Assembly: GCA_963921935.1 (NCBI GenBank)
Contig: OY998175.1
Span: forward strand, 158,656,809-158,720,808
From: Galeruca laticollis
Taxonomy: Eukaryota; Arthropoda; Insecta; Coleoptera; Chrysomelidae
Reading direction: 5' to 3'
DNA length: 64,000 bases
Shown: positions 10,703-22,520 of the stretch, piece by piece
Position numbering within the stretch: position 1 is the first letter of the stretch
How the letters are laid out: every line of letters begins with the position of its first letter
Program-made: the position numbers and the translations under genes
The notes under the pieces: model-generated
Told to the model about the DNA's origin: nothing
Seen by the model: only the letters and a program-made list of their open reading frames with translations
Database searches by the model: none

Positions 10703-12730
10703 ATGTTCAGAAAAAATAAACTTAAACAAGTTGTTTCCAAACGGCAACTGAGTAGAAGAATAAGAAATCAGGTCCAAACAGAATTAAAACAATTTAACAA
10801 TCTTGAAGATAATTCAATGAATGAAAATGCAAGTTTTATCAGCAACAGTTTTTTTGAAATTAATGAGTACATAAGTGTATCTGAAATAGAAGATGATGCA
10901 CAAAATGTAACTTTGGGGTCAGAATTTAGTGGTTTAAGTGCAGTTGTATTGAATAATATTTTACAGTTGTCAAATAATGATGATGTCAATAATTTTAATT
11001 TGAAAGATAAAATAAAAAAATGGGCTATTTCTGAAAAAAATTCACATATACTGCAGTTACTAGTTTGCTACATATCCTTCATAATTATCATTCAGAATTG
11101 CCATTAGTTTGTCGAACATTATTAAAAACCCCAAGACAGATTCAAACAAAGCATGTGGGAAATGGGGAATTTATTCATTTTAATTTAAAAGTCACTTTAA
11201 AACAAATTTTGGAGAAAAATACAGCTGTATTGCTAACTAGCGAAATATTCCTCAATTTCAATATTGATGGTTTACCTCTATTTCACAGTTCAAGCGCACA
11301 ATTTTTGCCTATTTTATGAATTTTAAAAAATGGAAATTTCAATTTTGATCCATTTGTAGTAGGACTATTCTATGGTACTGGTAAGCCAACCAATGTTAAT
11401 TTATTTTTGGAAGATTTTATAAAGGACGTTTCAGAACTTCTTACTCATGGAATTGAACATAATGACATTATATATACTGTTAAAATCAGAAGTTTTATCT
11501 GTGATGTACCAGCCAAATCATATATTAAATGTGTGAAGTCTCATGGTGGTTATTCCTCCTGTGACAAATGTACAGAATATGGGAAATATATAAATGGCAG
11601 AGTTGTTTTACACAAACTAAATGCACAACTAAGAACTGATGATTCGTTTGGCGAACATGCTGATGAAAATCATCATGTAGGCATTTTCCCTTTGACAAAA
11701 CTGAATGTGGGTTTGGTGTCACTTTTTGCAATAGATTATATGCATGAAGTATGTCTTGGTGTGATGAAAAAACGTCTTAATTCTTGGATTGGTGGCTGCT
11801 TGAATGTTAGACTCCCATCTAAAATTGTTAGTGCCATATCTAACCATATACTATCTTTGAGAAATTGTATTCCTGTTGAAATAAACAGGAGACCTAGAAG
11901 TCTCTCAGATTTACCACGGTGGAAAGCCACTGAGTTCAGAACTTTCTTGTTGTATATAGGTCCAATTGTGTTGAAAAATATTGATATTGCAGTATTTGAA
12001 CATTTTCTTTTATTATATAGTAGTATTTCAATTCTAGGTAACCCAAAATTCATTGAACACTTTGGAACAAATTTTACAAAAAATCTTCTACATACTTTCG
12101 TTGCCCATTGCAAAGAATTATATGGCTTGGAATATTTTGTATACAATATTCTAAGTCATTTGAGTGATGATGTAAAAAATTTTGGGCCACTTGATTCTTT
12201 CTCAGCTTTTCCATTCGAAAATTATTTGCGACAAATAAAGAAATTAATCAAAAGTCCCAATAAACCTTTACAACAAATATACAGCAGACTGGTTGAAATT
12301 AATTCTGCTGCTGTTAAAGGTCATTCTACACTTTTGACATCTGCACAATTTCTTAATGAACACCTACAGGGGCCAATACTTAATATGACGACCAGCAGCT
12401 GCATTCAGTACAAAAAGGTAATTTTGCCACAATACACTTTAACTGTGAACTCATATTCAATAGCTGATAGTTATTGTATAATATCTAAGGTGTGGTGATA
12501 GAAATTCATAATATACCTAAAAGTGTTTACAAGTAGTAAAAGAATTTTTGTTTAGAGAAGCATTTTCCAATTACCCATTTAATTCAAATCTTCTTCATAT
12601 ATATGTATTGAAAAGTTTATCAGAACTCAAAATTTGGACATTTGAAGTCAATAATTTGCCATCAAAATTTATAGTATTTCCTTTTTCTGAAGGAATGTGG
12701 GTTTCATTTCCATTAATACACACTATATGA
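10703..12730 (+). pseudogene. CACTA/EnSpm-like (TNP2-type) transposase, broken
   Basis: The N-terminal piece (10703-11070) starts MFRKNKLKQVVSKRQLSRRI and is acidic. After a +1 shift comes NIDGLPLFHSS (about 11260), one stop near 11317, then a 363-codon open stretch from 11407. That stretch has FICDVPAKSYIKCVKSHGGY, a CxxC pair (SSCDKC), LFAIDYMHEVCLGVMKK (the DxMH-type acidic motif) and LPRWKATEFRTFLLYIGPIV. A last piece (12548-12730) ends WVSFPLIHT. The order DGLPLF, cysteine pair, DYMH-LG, RWKAtEFR matches the TNP2 fold used by CACTA-type DDE transposases. Two frameshifts and at least one stop make it inactive, although most of the protein is readable. Confidence 0.8.
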
Positions 12731-12759
12731 ATATAGTCTTCTTTACAAATTTAAAAGAT

Positions 12760-13725
12760 TGACATTTTTCTCATTAAAGATGTGTTCTATATTCTATCAT
12801 ACCTATACGGAAATACGAAACAAAATATGTTCTCAGTTTTATTACCTATTTTGATGATTGTTTTTATTTTATTTTATTTTTTTATTGTTTACTGCCTCAC
12901 ACCTAGCTTTTTTTCATGAATATATTATTTTTGTTATAAATATATTGTTTTTTTATAAATGTACTGTTTTTTTGAATACTTTTTAAATCTTTTGCCAAGT
13001 TAACATCGCATTTTTATGTTTAACTGTGTAAATATCAATTCTCTATATCACTTGATTGTATGAAAAAGAATGCAGGCCGAATGTAGAATCAACCAACACT
13101 AAATAGATGTGAGTGGAGAGAATTGGGAGTGGCCTGTATTTAGAGAGAACTCACATGAAATATTAAAAGCAAACGTTTAAAAAACGTAACGTAAACTGAC
13201 GTTTAATACACACTATATACTAACATTTGTTAAACGTTGCTTGCACACGAGTTTTCTAGGTATTCTAGATAACGTGGTAGGAGTGGGACAAAACTACGTA
13301 ATAATACACGTTGGAGTTACGTCGTTAAGTGATGTTACATGGTAGGCTCTTGCGACATATTATCCACGTTTTCACAACGTGTTTTGGTTGAAGGGGAGGG
13401 AGCGCCGAATTCGATACGATTTTTAGAATAAGATGTATATTGTAGTTTTGTTAAACGGGAGGAATGGAATGTCGGTAACAGTGTGATATGTCATATGTCA
13501 TATAATTTAATGTCAATCGTGTGGTCAACATATACTCACTCATAATTTATTTTTTAATTACTTTAATTAATACTCATGTTTCAACGTAGTGTTATTACCG
13601 AAAACATAACACTCGTGTTATTAAATTTGTAGGTACTTTTATTTAGATTACGTTTTCAGAAACATAATTTGTTTTTAATTAATCCGTTCATTTAATAGTT
13701 GTGTTGTTTATTGTTATTACGGTTA
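12760..13725. other. A+T-rich stretch; possible distal end of the CACTA-like element
   Basis: No coding content was seen. Around 13150-13400 the sequence has many ACGT-containing words (AAACGT, ACGTAAC, ACACGT, AACGTGG), similar in kind to 8.8-9.07 kb, and may be subterminal repeats. A TIR could not be fixed by eye. Confidence 0.35.
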
Positions 13726-13728
13726 GAT

Positions 13729-14075
13729 TTGCGTATTTAATGCAATCCACTTGCCCAAAACATCGACATAGTTATTACACATCAACTTAAAATATCTTGA
13801 GAAATATTGATTGTACGTTACTTACGTAAATAGTATTGGAGAATCGAAGAATTCTGCTAACAATTTTATTTCGCCAATGGTGTAGAATTTCGGAACGACT
13901 AACCAGTCGTACGCCTCTGGTAGTAGGCGGAAGCGTTTGTTTCACATAATTTAGTTGGATATACAGTGTCTACACTTTTTGCCAAATATGTAATGAATAC
14001 GTGGAACAGTTTTAAAGTACTGAGCTCAAATCCTTTTTAAACAAAAGACCCTGTAACTTAGTCAGCAGCTACATT
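13729..14075 (+). repeat. Interspersed repeat R2, forward copy
   Basis: Inverted partner of 5225-5620. It begins near ATTTGCGTATTTAATGCAAT and runs through GCCTCTGGTAGTAGGCGG to about AAGTACTGAGCTCAAATC. The interior differs from the partner by indels, so the copies are not recent. No ORF is shared. Confidence 0.7.
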
Positions 14076-14079
14076 TTAT

Positions 14080-15320
14080 TTTTGGGTTGAATCTTCATAA
14101 TTGGAAGTCAGGGTTCTGCTGTTAAATTATTTCCAATTATTAATAAAACACCCTCTAGATCTAACATATCCCAAATTTTCAGATCTGAACTTACGAATAA
14201 TAACCTTGTATATGATACCTAGATTCGTTAATCTTCAAATATTTCATTACGTCTTTGAAAGGCAAAGAATGTGTCAATAAAACAATGATTACCGTTTAGA
14301 TTATAGATATGATACAAGAATTACAGTTAAAATCATCTCAACTTAGCTTCATCTTATCAATAAAATCAACTATAAAAAATCACCAAATTTATTTTGTTGT
14401 TATTAATAAATGCAGCTTCTTGGTTCGACCGTGATTTTAAAATTAAAAGTATCAGCTACTTGCTAGCTACGAGCACAAAACCGATCAGATCCTTATCGTC
14501 GGTCGCCTCTAAAATCTTTAAAAAATTCCGATCTGCAGGTCGTACCTATATGTTATGATGAATAAAAAAAAGTTAAGAGAAAAGAAGAAACGCTTCCAGG
14601 CAAAATTCGGACGACGGAGTCGAGTCCAAGTCGTCGAGATTTAGAAGTATACAAGGATGAGCGGCAGGTGCGTGGCTGGCGTGTTTTGTGAGAGCCACCC
14701 GCGGGGTGAATGACGGATAAACTACGCCCCATAAAGAGGGTACAACTAGACACCTCTCGCTCTGCTTGTAACGAAATTCGATGGAATCTAGGCCAGTCAC
14801 AAATGTTTTTAAACCTCTTTTCGTCTAATAACAACATCTTTTCACAATTTTTATCAAAACAACTGATTTGTATTAAAATATATTTAATAAGTCAGCTTAC
14901 TCTATTTGAAAAAAATTTAAAAGTTTAAGTCATACAGTCATATAAACTGAAAAATATCTACAATAATAGCTTATATAACGTCAAAAAATCATCAAGTCTC
15001 AAAAATATGACACTTTCCCACGTAATCTGAAAGATATTTTAGAATATTGATTTATATGACCAACTGGCTTCCATGATCATAGACCAACATAGCGTCCAGT
15101 TCTTATCAAATTACTCGCGAAAATTTAAAATGTAGATCTTAAATGCATTTGTATAGCACTTATCTATTAAAAAAGAATTTTGTGTGTGGCTCATTAACAC
15201 TTTAGTGTCGAACTGGGTCACTTTTTAAAAACGGACGGATACAAGCATATACCCTTTTACCATTAGGTGTTGGGTTTACATTTTATATGTTGTATACAAA
15301 AATTTTCCATTCTCTTCTAT
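14080..15320. other. Non-coding stretch with a GC-richer island at 14.57-14.80 kb
   Basis: Most of this is A+T-rich without recognisable features. The island 14570-14800 (GTGCGTGGCTGGCGTGTTTT, CCACCCGCGGGGTGAATGAC) contrasts with its surroundings. It looks like a fragment of a GC-richer retroelement UTR or SINE. The short minus-strand ORFs across it overlap in two frames and have no recognisable domain. Confidence 0.35.
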
Positions 15321-15321
15321 T

Positions 15322-15405
15322 TTTACTTTTCCGCCCAACCTATCTATATGCGAGAAAAGTATTGGTTTACCCCAAAAAAAAGTTGGAATTTTGAACCTTT
15401 TTTTT
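15322..15405 (+). mobile_element. HLE fragment (5' end and central block only)
   Basis: The sequence ACTTTTCCGCCCAACCTATC followed by GCGAGAAAAGTATTGGTTTA and CCCCAAAAA equals the left end of copies 1b and 2, then diverges. Only the left terminus is present and no tandem units follow. Confidence 0.75.
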
Positions 15406-15739
15406 CATTGTGGCATCGTTAGTTTCAGTTTTCCAGCTTTATATTTGTACTCAACCATCACAATTTCTATAGACTAAACATTATAAAAAAGTGTATGTCC
15501 CATAAGTTTTGATCCCAATGGTTACGTGATTTCACATTACGACTCTTGAATGGGGAGCTAAGGGTAAAACCTAAAAATTAGCCACAAACGCTATTTTCGA
15601 GAAAATATCCTCTAATATTTCAAAATCCTGTTGACTTGTGTAATATAAGAACACTCCATGAAAGAAATTTTCTAGAGCAATTTTATGAAGTACGTAAACA
15701 TTCTACTTAAACTGAGGGTGTTTCCAGATATCCCCAATT

Positions 15740-16190
15740 GATTTCGATCGCTATTTTGCCCTCTTTCGCCATGTCGTCTTCTCCATTATCATTACATGTC
15801 CGTACCATAATAGCTGCGTGGATTTTACTCCTTCTGCTGTTGTTAATTTCTTTCTAATGTGTTTGTTTCTGACATTTTACAATATGTGGAGATTACATGA
15901 TTTTCAGAAACGTATTTCCACTGTCTCTATTATCCTCTTCCCCTTCTCTGCAAGTTGCCAGCATTGACATCCGTAAGTTAAAATATGTTCTACAACAGCT
16001 GAACATAGAGTCATTTTTGTTTTGATTCCCATTTTCGTTTACCAGAGTAAAGAGAATAATAATTTTACTTACGGCTTTCTTCCGTCTTGTACCTTTGTAT
16101 ATCTTTTTTGATGTTCCAACGGCCGAAATAATACTCTCCAAGTATTTGAACTGGCAACATTTTTTAGTTTCTATAAGAATAGTCTTCTTC
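15740..16190 (-). pseudogene. LINE reverse transcriptase C-terminal remnant (RTE/craniate-like type)
   Basis: On the minus strand 16187-15893 reads CCQFKYLESIISAVGTSKKI, matching the (E)FKYLGSIIsxxG..xxEI motif that follows the RT domain of RTE-like and related LINEs. After a stop and a shift, 15880-15750 reads VRNKHIRKKLTTAEG then LLWYGHVMIMEKTTW, matching RNxxIR...RLxWyGHVxRM. The order is right for one ORF2 C-terminus with frameshifts. It is a highly decayed fragment lying directly against the 5' end of the DUF4780 LINE. Confidence 0.6.
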
Positions 16191-17109
16191 ATGGCGGTCT
16201 CCTACTTTTAACCCTTTCATTACTAACGCCGAACCGGGACAACATCAGTAGATATGTACGTACTTCGTCGCTGTTCGTCGGGGTATTTATTGATGTGGAG
16301 GGGGTGAAGCACCAACCCGGCGCGTCCCCAGGTGGCAGATAGGAGAAGGGCCTCTGAGATGATTTTATATGAGGAGGAGGTCTGCGGGGAAATACCTGGG
16401 GGCTAGTTGTGTTTAAAAACTCAACGGCAGCCCTCAAATAACCTGCCGCGAACCAACTTTACCTGTCCCAGCTGTAGTATCGTGGCTAAGGAATTGCACA
16501 CAAGGTTACGATGCCGGGTGAAATTTCGAGCTTACCTCGAAATCACCTGTTACACCAATGTCTCCTGGCTGTCTGTGGTCAAGTCTCGCGAGCCAGTGGG
16601 ATGGGGGGAGACTTGGCTTTAATGTGCGGACCAAGAGGAGACAACCACATTAAAAACCTAAAGTCAAGGTGGGAAACGAGGCCGAAGAATGCGTGGAGAA
16701 TAGTCCTTACTGGTTTAGACCTTGGAGTACCGGGGGGAGCTCCATTGTATTGAGCCCCTTACTTCTGCATGCGAGGCTCTGCAGCGGTGGACCGTAATGA
16801 CTCTAGCTTCTCGTGGGATCATTTATGGACAGAGAATGTAAAACTTCCACCGGAAGTGTAGTGGAAAAAACCTCCATCTCTTCATCCGGGCGCCTCACAG
16901 AGGGAAAGAAGGCCAAACGGCACAAAGGTCGTATGCCGTTCAACCTCCCAAGACTGGGAGAACCGGGCGGCATAGCCGACCCACTGAGAGAAGGCCTCAG
17001 TGGAGCAGGGGTGCGAAAATACCCGCGACTCCTCAATCAGGGAATATCCCTAAAAGAAGCCAGGAAGCAGGCTATTCAGCGCCCAACCCCCACATAGGAA
17101 CCACCAACG

Positions 17110-17780
17110 ATGAAGACAAAGCTCAAAAGAGGCCCTGAGAATATTACTCCTCCGCAACGACCTCTAAGCGAGAAACCAAAATCAGCTGCAACGTTAACCG
17201 GGCAAGACACTGGTTACGCAGCAGCTGCCAAAACAGAGGAGGCTTTTAGGGTGGGAATAATGCCCAAGGATTATCCAGAGGTCATCCTGAAAGCAGAGCA
17301 GCTCTCCACACTGGAAGACACTCTGGTGGATGAGCTGTGCCAGAGCAAAGAGAAGGGAATCCACTTCTCAGGTATCCATTTCCGTTGTAGAAAGATACTG
17401 GTGGACTGTGGGTCAGAAGAATCGGCAGACTGACTCATGAGGTCAGCGTCGAAATTGAACTCTTGGGAAGGAGCCGAATTGGTGGCTCGAAGTGGAGACG
17501 ACATCCCAAAGTTCGGTCACCATAACGGTGTTCTTCCCAAGAAGCCACGACATGAAATTGTAGAAGATCCTCCAACTTCTCGAGGTTCCGAACTCCAACC
17601 TCAGTACTGCGGCTTGAAAGATCCTAAACTCTTAAAAAGAAGGGACAGGGAACTGTCCTCACGATTTGGATCGATCACCAATCTGGGGATGCTCTGAAGG
17701 CAGGAGGTTACGCGCTAAACTTTCGTTTTGGGCGTATTCCTGTCTCAGGGCTGGGAAAGAAAAAGAACCCCGTGGAGGAT
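17110..17780 (+). pseudogene. LINE ORF1, DUF4780-like
   Basis: It begins MKTKLKRGPENITPPQRPLS, followed by a low-complexity tail with GYAAAAKTEEAFRVGIMPKD. From about 17380 the DUF4780 pattern is visible: KILVDCGSEESAD, a TGA where this family has Trp, LMRSASKLNSWEGAELVARS, DDIPK, then GLKDPKLLKRRDRELSSRFG and ALKAGGYALNFRFGRIPV. DUF4780 is found in ORF1 of insect LOA/I-like LINEs and is presumed to bind the element RNA. One internal stop (about 17431) and a frameshift near 17690 inactivate it. Confidence 0.75.
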
Positions 17781-17884
17781 CCAAAGTAGTTACCCTGCAT
17801 ATCCGGAACCTCTGGAAAAGGAAAAAAAGCGAAATCTTGCCCTCGGGTCAGCCCTAGATCTCCTCCGGCTCTGCTGGGGTGACT

Positions 17885-18640
17885 GGGGATGCGGACATCG
17901 CCTCTGGATGTTGTACTGATCCTAGAACCATGGATCAACAAAGAATGCCAAATCAAAGGTTTGGCATGCAAGGATTCTAAAGTGATTTATGATCAAAGGC
18001 AAGAATTTCCGTGTGTCTGTGTAATCATAAGAAATAACATAAATTGTTTCAGACTACGTATCACGGGACCTTGTTCCAATCATGGTTCACCTCAACATTG
18101 GGGGTATCGGCCCGAGACATCGTCATTGCCTCTGCCTACTCCGCTGGAGACGGGTCGATGACGCCGCCAGAAGAAGTACAAGATCTATTGAGAAACTGCT
18201 ATAGAAGACGGCTGCCAATTTTAATTGGTTGTGATGCCAACGCACATAATACCGTGTGGGGAAGCACTAATAACAACGCAAAAGGTGAGTGTTTATTATA
18301 ATATCTCTTAGCAAATAACCTTGAAACCTTAAATGTGGGGACAGCCCCACCTTTCTCACGAGAGCAAGAGGAGAGGTCCTGGATGTAACAATTGTTAATT
18401 TGCTTCTAGGAAAAATGTGAAAGATTGGAAAGTGATGAGCGAGCCATCACTTTCCAACCATAGGATCATCGAATTTTGGATAGAGGGAAGTACCACCTCG
18501 ATTCCTACAATCCGAAATTTTAGAAATACTGATTGGTCTCTTTACAACACCAATCTGAAGGACAATTTGGAACAAGTCGAATTGAATGGAGTAAATCACC
18601 CGCACTAAGACCTGGAACAAAGAGTCGAACAGATCAGTGG
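17885..18640 (+). pseudogene. LINE ORF2 endonuclease part, N-terminally deleted
   Basis: The EEP-type endonuclease starts abruptly at DVVLILEPWINKE. Copy 2 shows about 250 bp more upstream, including INLHHAKGAS, so copy 1 lacks the first catalytic Asn region. Next come VIIRNNI, then after a shift IGCDANAHNTVWGST, then SEPSLSNHRIIEF. In copy 2 the last motif is SDHRIIEF, so the catalytic Asp is Asn here. Several stops occur. The domain would nick target DNA for reverse transcription, but this copy cannot. Confidence 0.8.
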
Positions 18641-18644
18641 GGCA

Positions 18645-21240
18645 ATAATGGAAGCTTTTCATTCCAGTTGCCCACTGTCGCTCCTTGATGGAATGAGAAC
18701 TTGTCAAAATTGGCAGAGGTACACCGAGAAGCTTACTCAGTACAATAAAGAGATTGGGAAATCTAAAAGGCTAATTTTCAATTTTGCAAAAAGATTACTT
18801 CCACTCACACAGCGGCCATACTACAAAAAGTCGTGGCAAATGGGGGAACTGACCCTACAATGTTGCTGAGAAAGCCAGACGGATCATGCACGGAAGGTGA
18901 AGAGGAACGATCGATTCTTCTTCTTAGAACACACTTTCCAGGTAGTGAACCAGCAACAAGCATTGAAATAGCAATGAATTACACCAAAAAATCCCGCAAG
19001 GAAGATTGGGACATTGCTAAGAAAATATCTACCAGACAACGGTTGGAATGGGCAATAAGTATCTTTCAACCATACAAATCACCAGGAGTGGATGGAATAT
19101 TTCCAGTACTCCTGCAGCAAGGGGTAGAGGAGATTATTCCTCACCTGCTGAAGATCACAAGAAGCAGTCTAGCAGTGGGTCTAATCTAGGAGAAGGGCAA
19201 GGGTAACCTTCATACCAAAAATAAAGAATAAAGATGGAACTGATCTCCGATCTTTTAGACCCATCTGTCTAACATCGTTCCTACTCAAAACGTTGGAGTA
19301 TGTAGTGGAGAATATACCACTTCATAAATGTCAGCATGCCTATAGAGCGGGTCGATCAACTGAGACGGTTCTGTATCAGCTGACCAAAGTCATCCAGAGA
19401 ACTCTGAACAATAAACTGAACAATAAAGAAATCGCAATGTGCGCATTCCTGGATATATCTGGGGCCTTTGACAACACAACTCATGTGTCTGTCAAAGAAG
19501 CACTAAAAAGGCGAGGAGTAAATGAAACCATTGAGTTGTTGACGACGAGGATAGCTGAGACACATGTGGGGAATCAAACCAACTCAGTTGAAGCCACTCG
19601 GGGGACCCCTCAAGGGGGAGTGATATATCCCCTTCTATGGAGCCTCGTAGTAGATGAGTTGCTCTACAGGCTAACGGAGCTTGGCTTCGAATGTATGGGC
19701 TATGCTGATGACATAGTTCAAATAGTCAGAGGCAAGTTTGAGAGCACCTTGTGTGATTTATTACAAAAGGGCCTCAGAAACAATGAGCAATGGTGCTTAT
19801 CAGTGGGGCTAAACATTAACCCAAACAAGACCATAGTAATTCCATTTACCCGGAAAAGAACACTTCCAACCATGAAACCCATATCCTTAAACGGGGAAAT
19901 CATAGAATGGAAATCAGAAGTTAAATATCTAGGGATAACCCTAGACAGTAAGCTTCTGCGGAATAAGCATGTTGAAATAACTGCTAGTAAAGCAATAAGA
20001 GCTTTCATGGCATGCAGAAATGTAGCTGGTAAGAGGTGGGACTGTAACCCAAAAATACTGCGATGGATGTACGCCATGATTGTGAGACCGGCAATTATGC
20101 ATGGGGCAACAGTTTGCATTACAAAGGCAAGTCAGTACAGGTATAGCACGAAGAAGACCCTCGACAAAGTTCAAAGGCTTGCCTGTGTGTGCATTTCTGG
20201 AGCTATGAGAACGTGTCCCTCTAGGGCACTTGAGAACACTACAGATCTCACACCTCTACATCTGGTGATAGAAAGATCTGCCCAAGAGGCAATTCTTAGA
20301 ATATCTAAGGAAGGTTCAGGCAATGAGAGTATTAAAAATCAGGGAGCCTGGTCCCCTCTAACAAAATACATCTCATCAGTGAATCTTACCAGTGATGAAA
20401 TGATCAAGAAAGTAAGTATAGAAAAGATTTTCTCTACGATGCTAAATATGAGGAGAGACTGGGAAAGGGAATACACCACCCAAACTCTCAAAGAAAACAC
20501 CATTAGATGGTATACGGACGGTTCGAAAACCACCACTAGAGCAGGCGCTGAAGTATTTGGGCCTGGCACTAAATACTCATTATCGTTAGTCTCCGTTCCG
20601 AGCGTCTCTCAGGCAAAAATACTTGCGAATGAAAGATGCGTGGAAATGAACCTAGGAAGAAACTGTCAGGAATGTGAGATATCGATCCATGTAATTGACT
20701 CAAAGTTAGCATGGGAGTGCCGAAAAAAACTTGATGAATTAGGCAAGAATAGCAGGGTCTCTTTAGTCTGGGTTCCTGGCCACTAGGGAATCACAGGAAA
20801 TGAAGAGGCCAATACACTTGTCAAGAAAAGATCACAAATGCCGGGAGCCTTTCTGTGGTGTAGGAAAATGATCCTATAAGAAAGAGTTTCGGAAGAAGAA
20901 GGAAACCGAAAGAGGAGCACTCTGGCGGTGCCTTCCCGGGTTGGAACATTCCAAAAAATTCCTGAGGAAGTTGGACACTGCTAGATCCAAAAAATATTTG
21001 GACCTCAGTAAAAATAAGTTACATCTCCTCAACGGCTTTCTCACAGGACACTGCCGCCTTAGGAACCACCTAATGAGAATAGGTCTAGCAGAAACTGACG
21101 AGTGTAGATTCTGTGGGGAGGAGGATGAAACTCCGGATCACCTAGTTATGGAATGCCCCGCCATTGCAAGCCAACTCAAGAAATGCTTCGGACAAGAAGC
21201 TTGTGAGAGTGAGTATATAACCTCGTTGAAGCCGTTCTAA
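18645..21240 (+). pseudogene. LINE ORF2 reverse transcriptase, RNase H and C-terminal zinc knuckle
   Basis: RT motifs appear in order: YKSPGVDGIFPVLLQQG, then, after a shift, HAYRAGRSTETVLYQL, CAFLDISGAFDNT, GTPQGGVIYPLLWSLVVDEL, GYADDIVQIVRG (the YADD active site is intact) and VKYLGITLDS. The 497-codon open stretch 19293-20783 then enters RNase H: WYTDGSKTTTRAGAEVFG, HVIDSKLAW and VSLVWVPGH, ending at a TAG inside the WVPGHxGIxGNExAD motif. After a further shift, 20941-21240 gives HCRLRNHLMRIGLAETDECR, CGEEDETPDHLVMECP, the usual C-terminal cysteine/histidine segment. This is the longest open reading frame in the window. Confidence 0.88.
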
Positions 21241-22204
21241 ATACTATAGTTCATTAGAACCCTGGAACTGGAAGGAGAGCTGTAGTAGTAGCGAGAACAG
21301 GTCTAATAGAGGGGGGGGGGACAAAAAACCTTATTTTTCAGTGCAGTGTAACCCCGTTAGAATCTAATCTAAATCTACCAACGCCGATTAATTGCGATAG
21401 GAGCAAAAGTGCCACTGTTCCCACTGCCATATATACACGCTCACCTATAAAAAATCTCTAAATCCCACTGTCATACATATCCGCTAGTAACTGCATTTTA
21501 GCTACCTTTACCACCACTGCCGTGTTGATACGACACTTTTTTAGTACCTGTGATCACACTGACGCCTTAATTCAGCGTTTCAATAAAGTTCTATAAGTCT
21601 TCAGACCCAACGCCGTATTTATTCGTCACCCCTCAATTCGAGGATTTTGGTGAGGCATAGTGGTGGGGGGGAGGGGGATTAGGAGGAGAACTCGAATTAG
21701 CAATGTGAATTAAATAATTGTAACGCTCCTTTCACACACTAAGAATTTGGACGTACGATACCTTTCCGACAGTAGCTCAAGCAAACGAATGATACCTTTC
21801 ACATTACACGGTAGATCGGACGTACGGTGAAGTGGACGTTCGTTTCTTTCCACTTACTCCATCCATTTCAAAATCTATATTCCACCAACTGTGTGGTGGT
21901 TTCCTAGTCTGCAAATGTTGACTCTACAATTCTCTATATAGTCTAGATCAGATGAAGCAGAGACCACAAAACGCTTTCCTGCAGTACTCAAGCTTTCATA
22001 TTTCCAAATGTCGAGTATTCCTCTTTTACATAGGATAATATATACCAGAATTTGCATTGCTAGTTGCATTTGCATCTTATTGGTTAGCCCAACATCCAAA
22101 TATGTCTGTCCGCCTAATATCCCACGCAAAATAGATCAACCTAATTTGGCAAATTGATGTATATACAATATTTAGGGGTAAATGAGAAATGCAACGCATA
22201 GACA

Positions 22205-22520
22205 AATTTTGAAAAAGAAATTGATGAAGAACTGCTGAGTGAATTCGGCCACATACAACGAATGGCGGAAGAAAGAATAGTAAAACAGGTATTTGAAGCC
22301 AGAACATACAAGAAGTCCAGAGAAAGACCAAGAAGCTCTTCTTGGTCTTTGGGTAAAGGACGTGAAGGTGACAGCAATTAAGACAAACTTATGATGGAAA
22401 GAGATAATAATACTTACGCAGGACAGAAATAAGTGGAGAGAGAGCTAGAGAATGATGCCAACAAACTCAACTCCACCAAACAACCCACACCTGGGTGCAG
22501 GGTATAAGGATTAAGTAAGT
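22205..22520 (+). pseudogene. LINE ORF2 C-terminal remnant and 3' end (RTE-like)
   Basis: Plus-strand reading gives LLSEFGHIQRMAEERIVKQV, then EARTYKKSRERPRSS, matching the LxxxGHVxRMxExRxxKxxxxxxxxxxRxRGRPxxxW pattern at the end of RTE-like ORF2. The sequence then runs to CACCTGGGTGCAGGGTATAA and a short TTAAGTAAG tail-like repeat. Upstream (21.9-22.2 kb) has no clear RT motifs. It is a 5'-truncated, decayed insertion. Confidence 0.6.

Larger units (their letters stand above)
16230..21600 (+). mobile_element. LINE copy 1 (Jockey superfamily, I/LOA-like) with RNase H
   Basis: A GC-richer 5' region (16230-17109) precedes ORF1 (DUF4780-like) and ORF2 with endonuclease, reverse transcriptase, RNase H and a C-terminal CCHC-like segment. 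The 3' region includes an 11-G run near 21311-21322 and a possible AATAAA at 21581. Higher G+C than the surroundings suggests that it is younger or differently constrained. It has numerous stops and frameshifts. A second, differently deleted copy lies at 49.67-51.12 kb. The left end is approximate. Confidence 0.8.

Noticed and set aside
11736..12146. 136-codon minus-strand ORF
   Set aside because: It lies antisense inside the CACTA-like transposase, which has clear family motifs on plus; it is a shadow frame.
14553..14837. Overlapping minus-strand ORFs in a GC-richer island
   Set aside because: Two overlapping frames are open only because the island is GC-rich; no domain is recognised.
19718..20119. 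133-codon minus-strand ORF
   Set aside because: Antisense shadow of the LINE RT/RNase H ORF.
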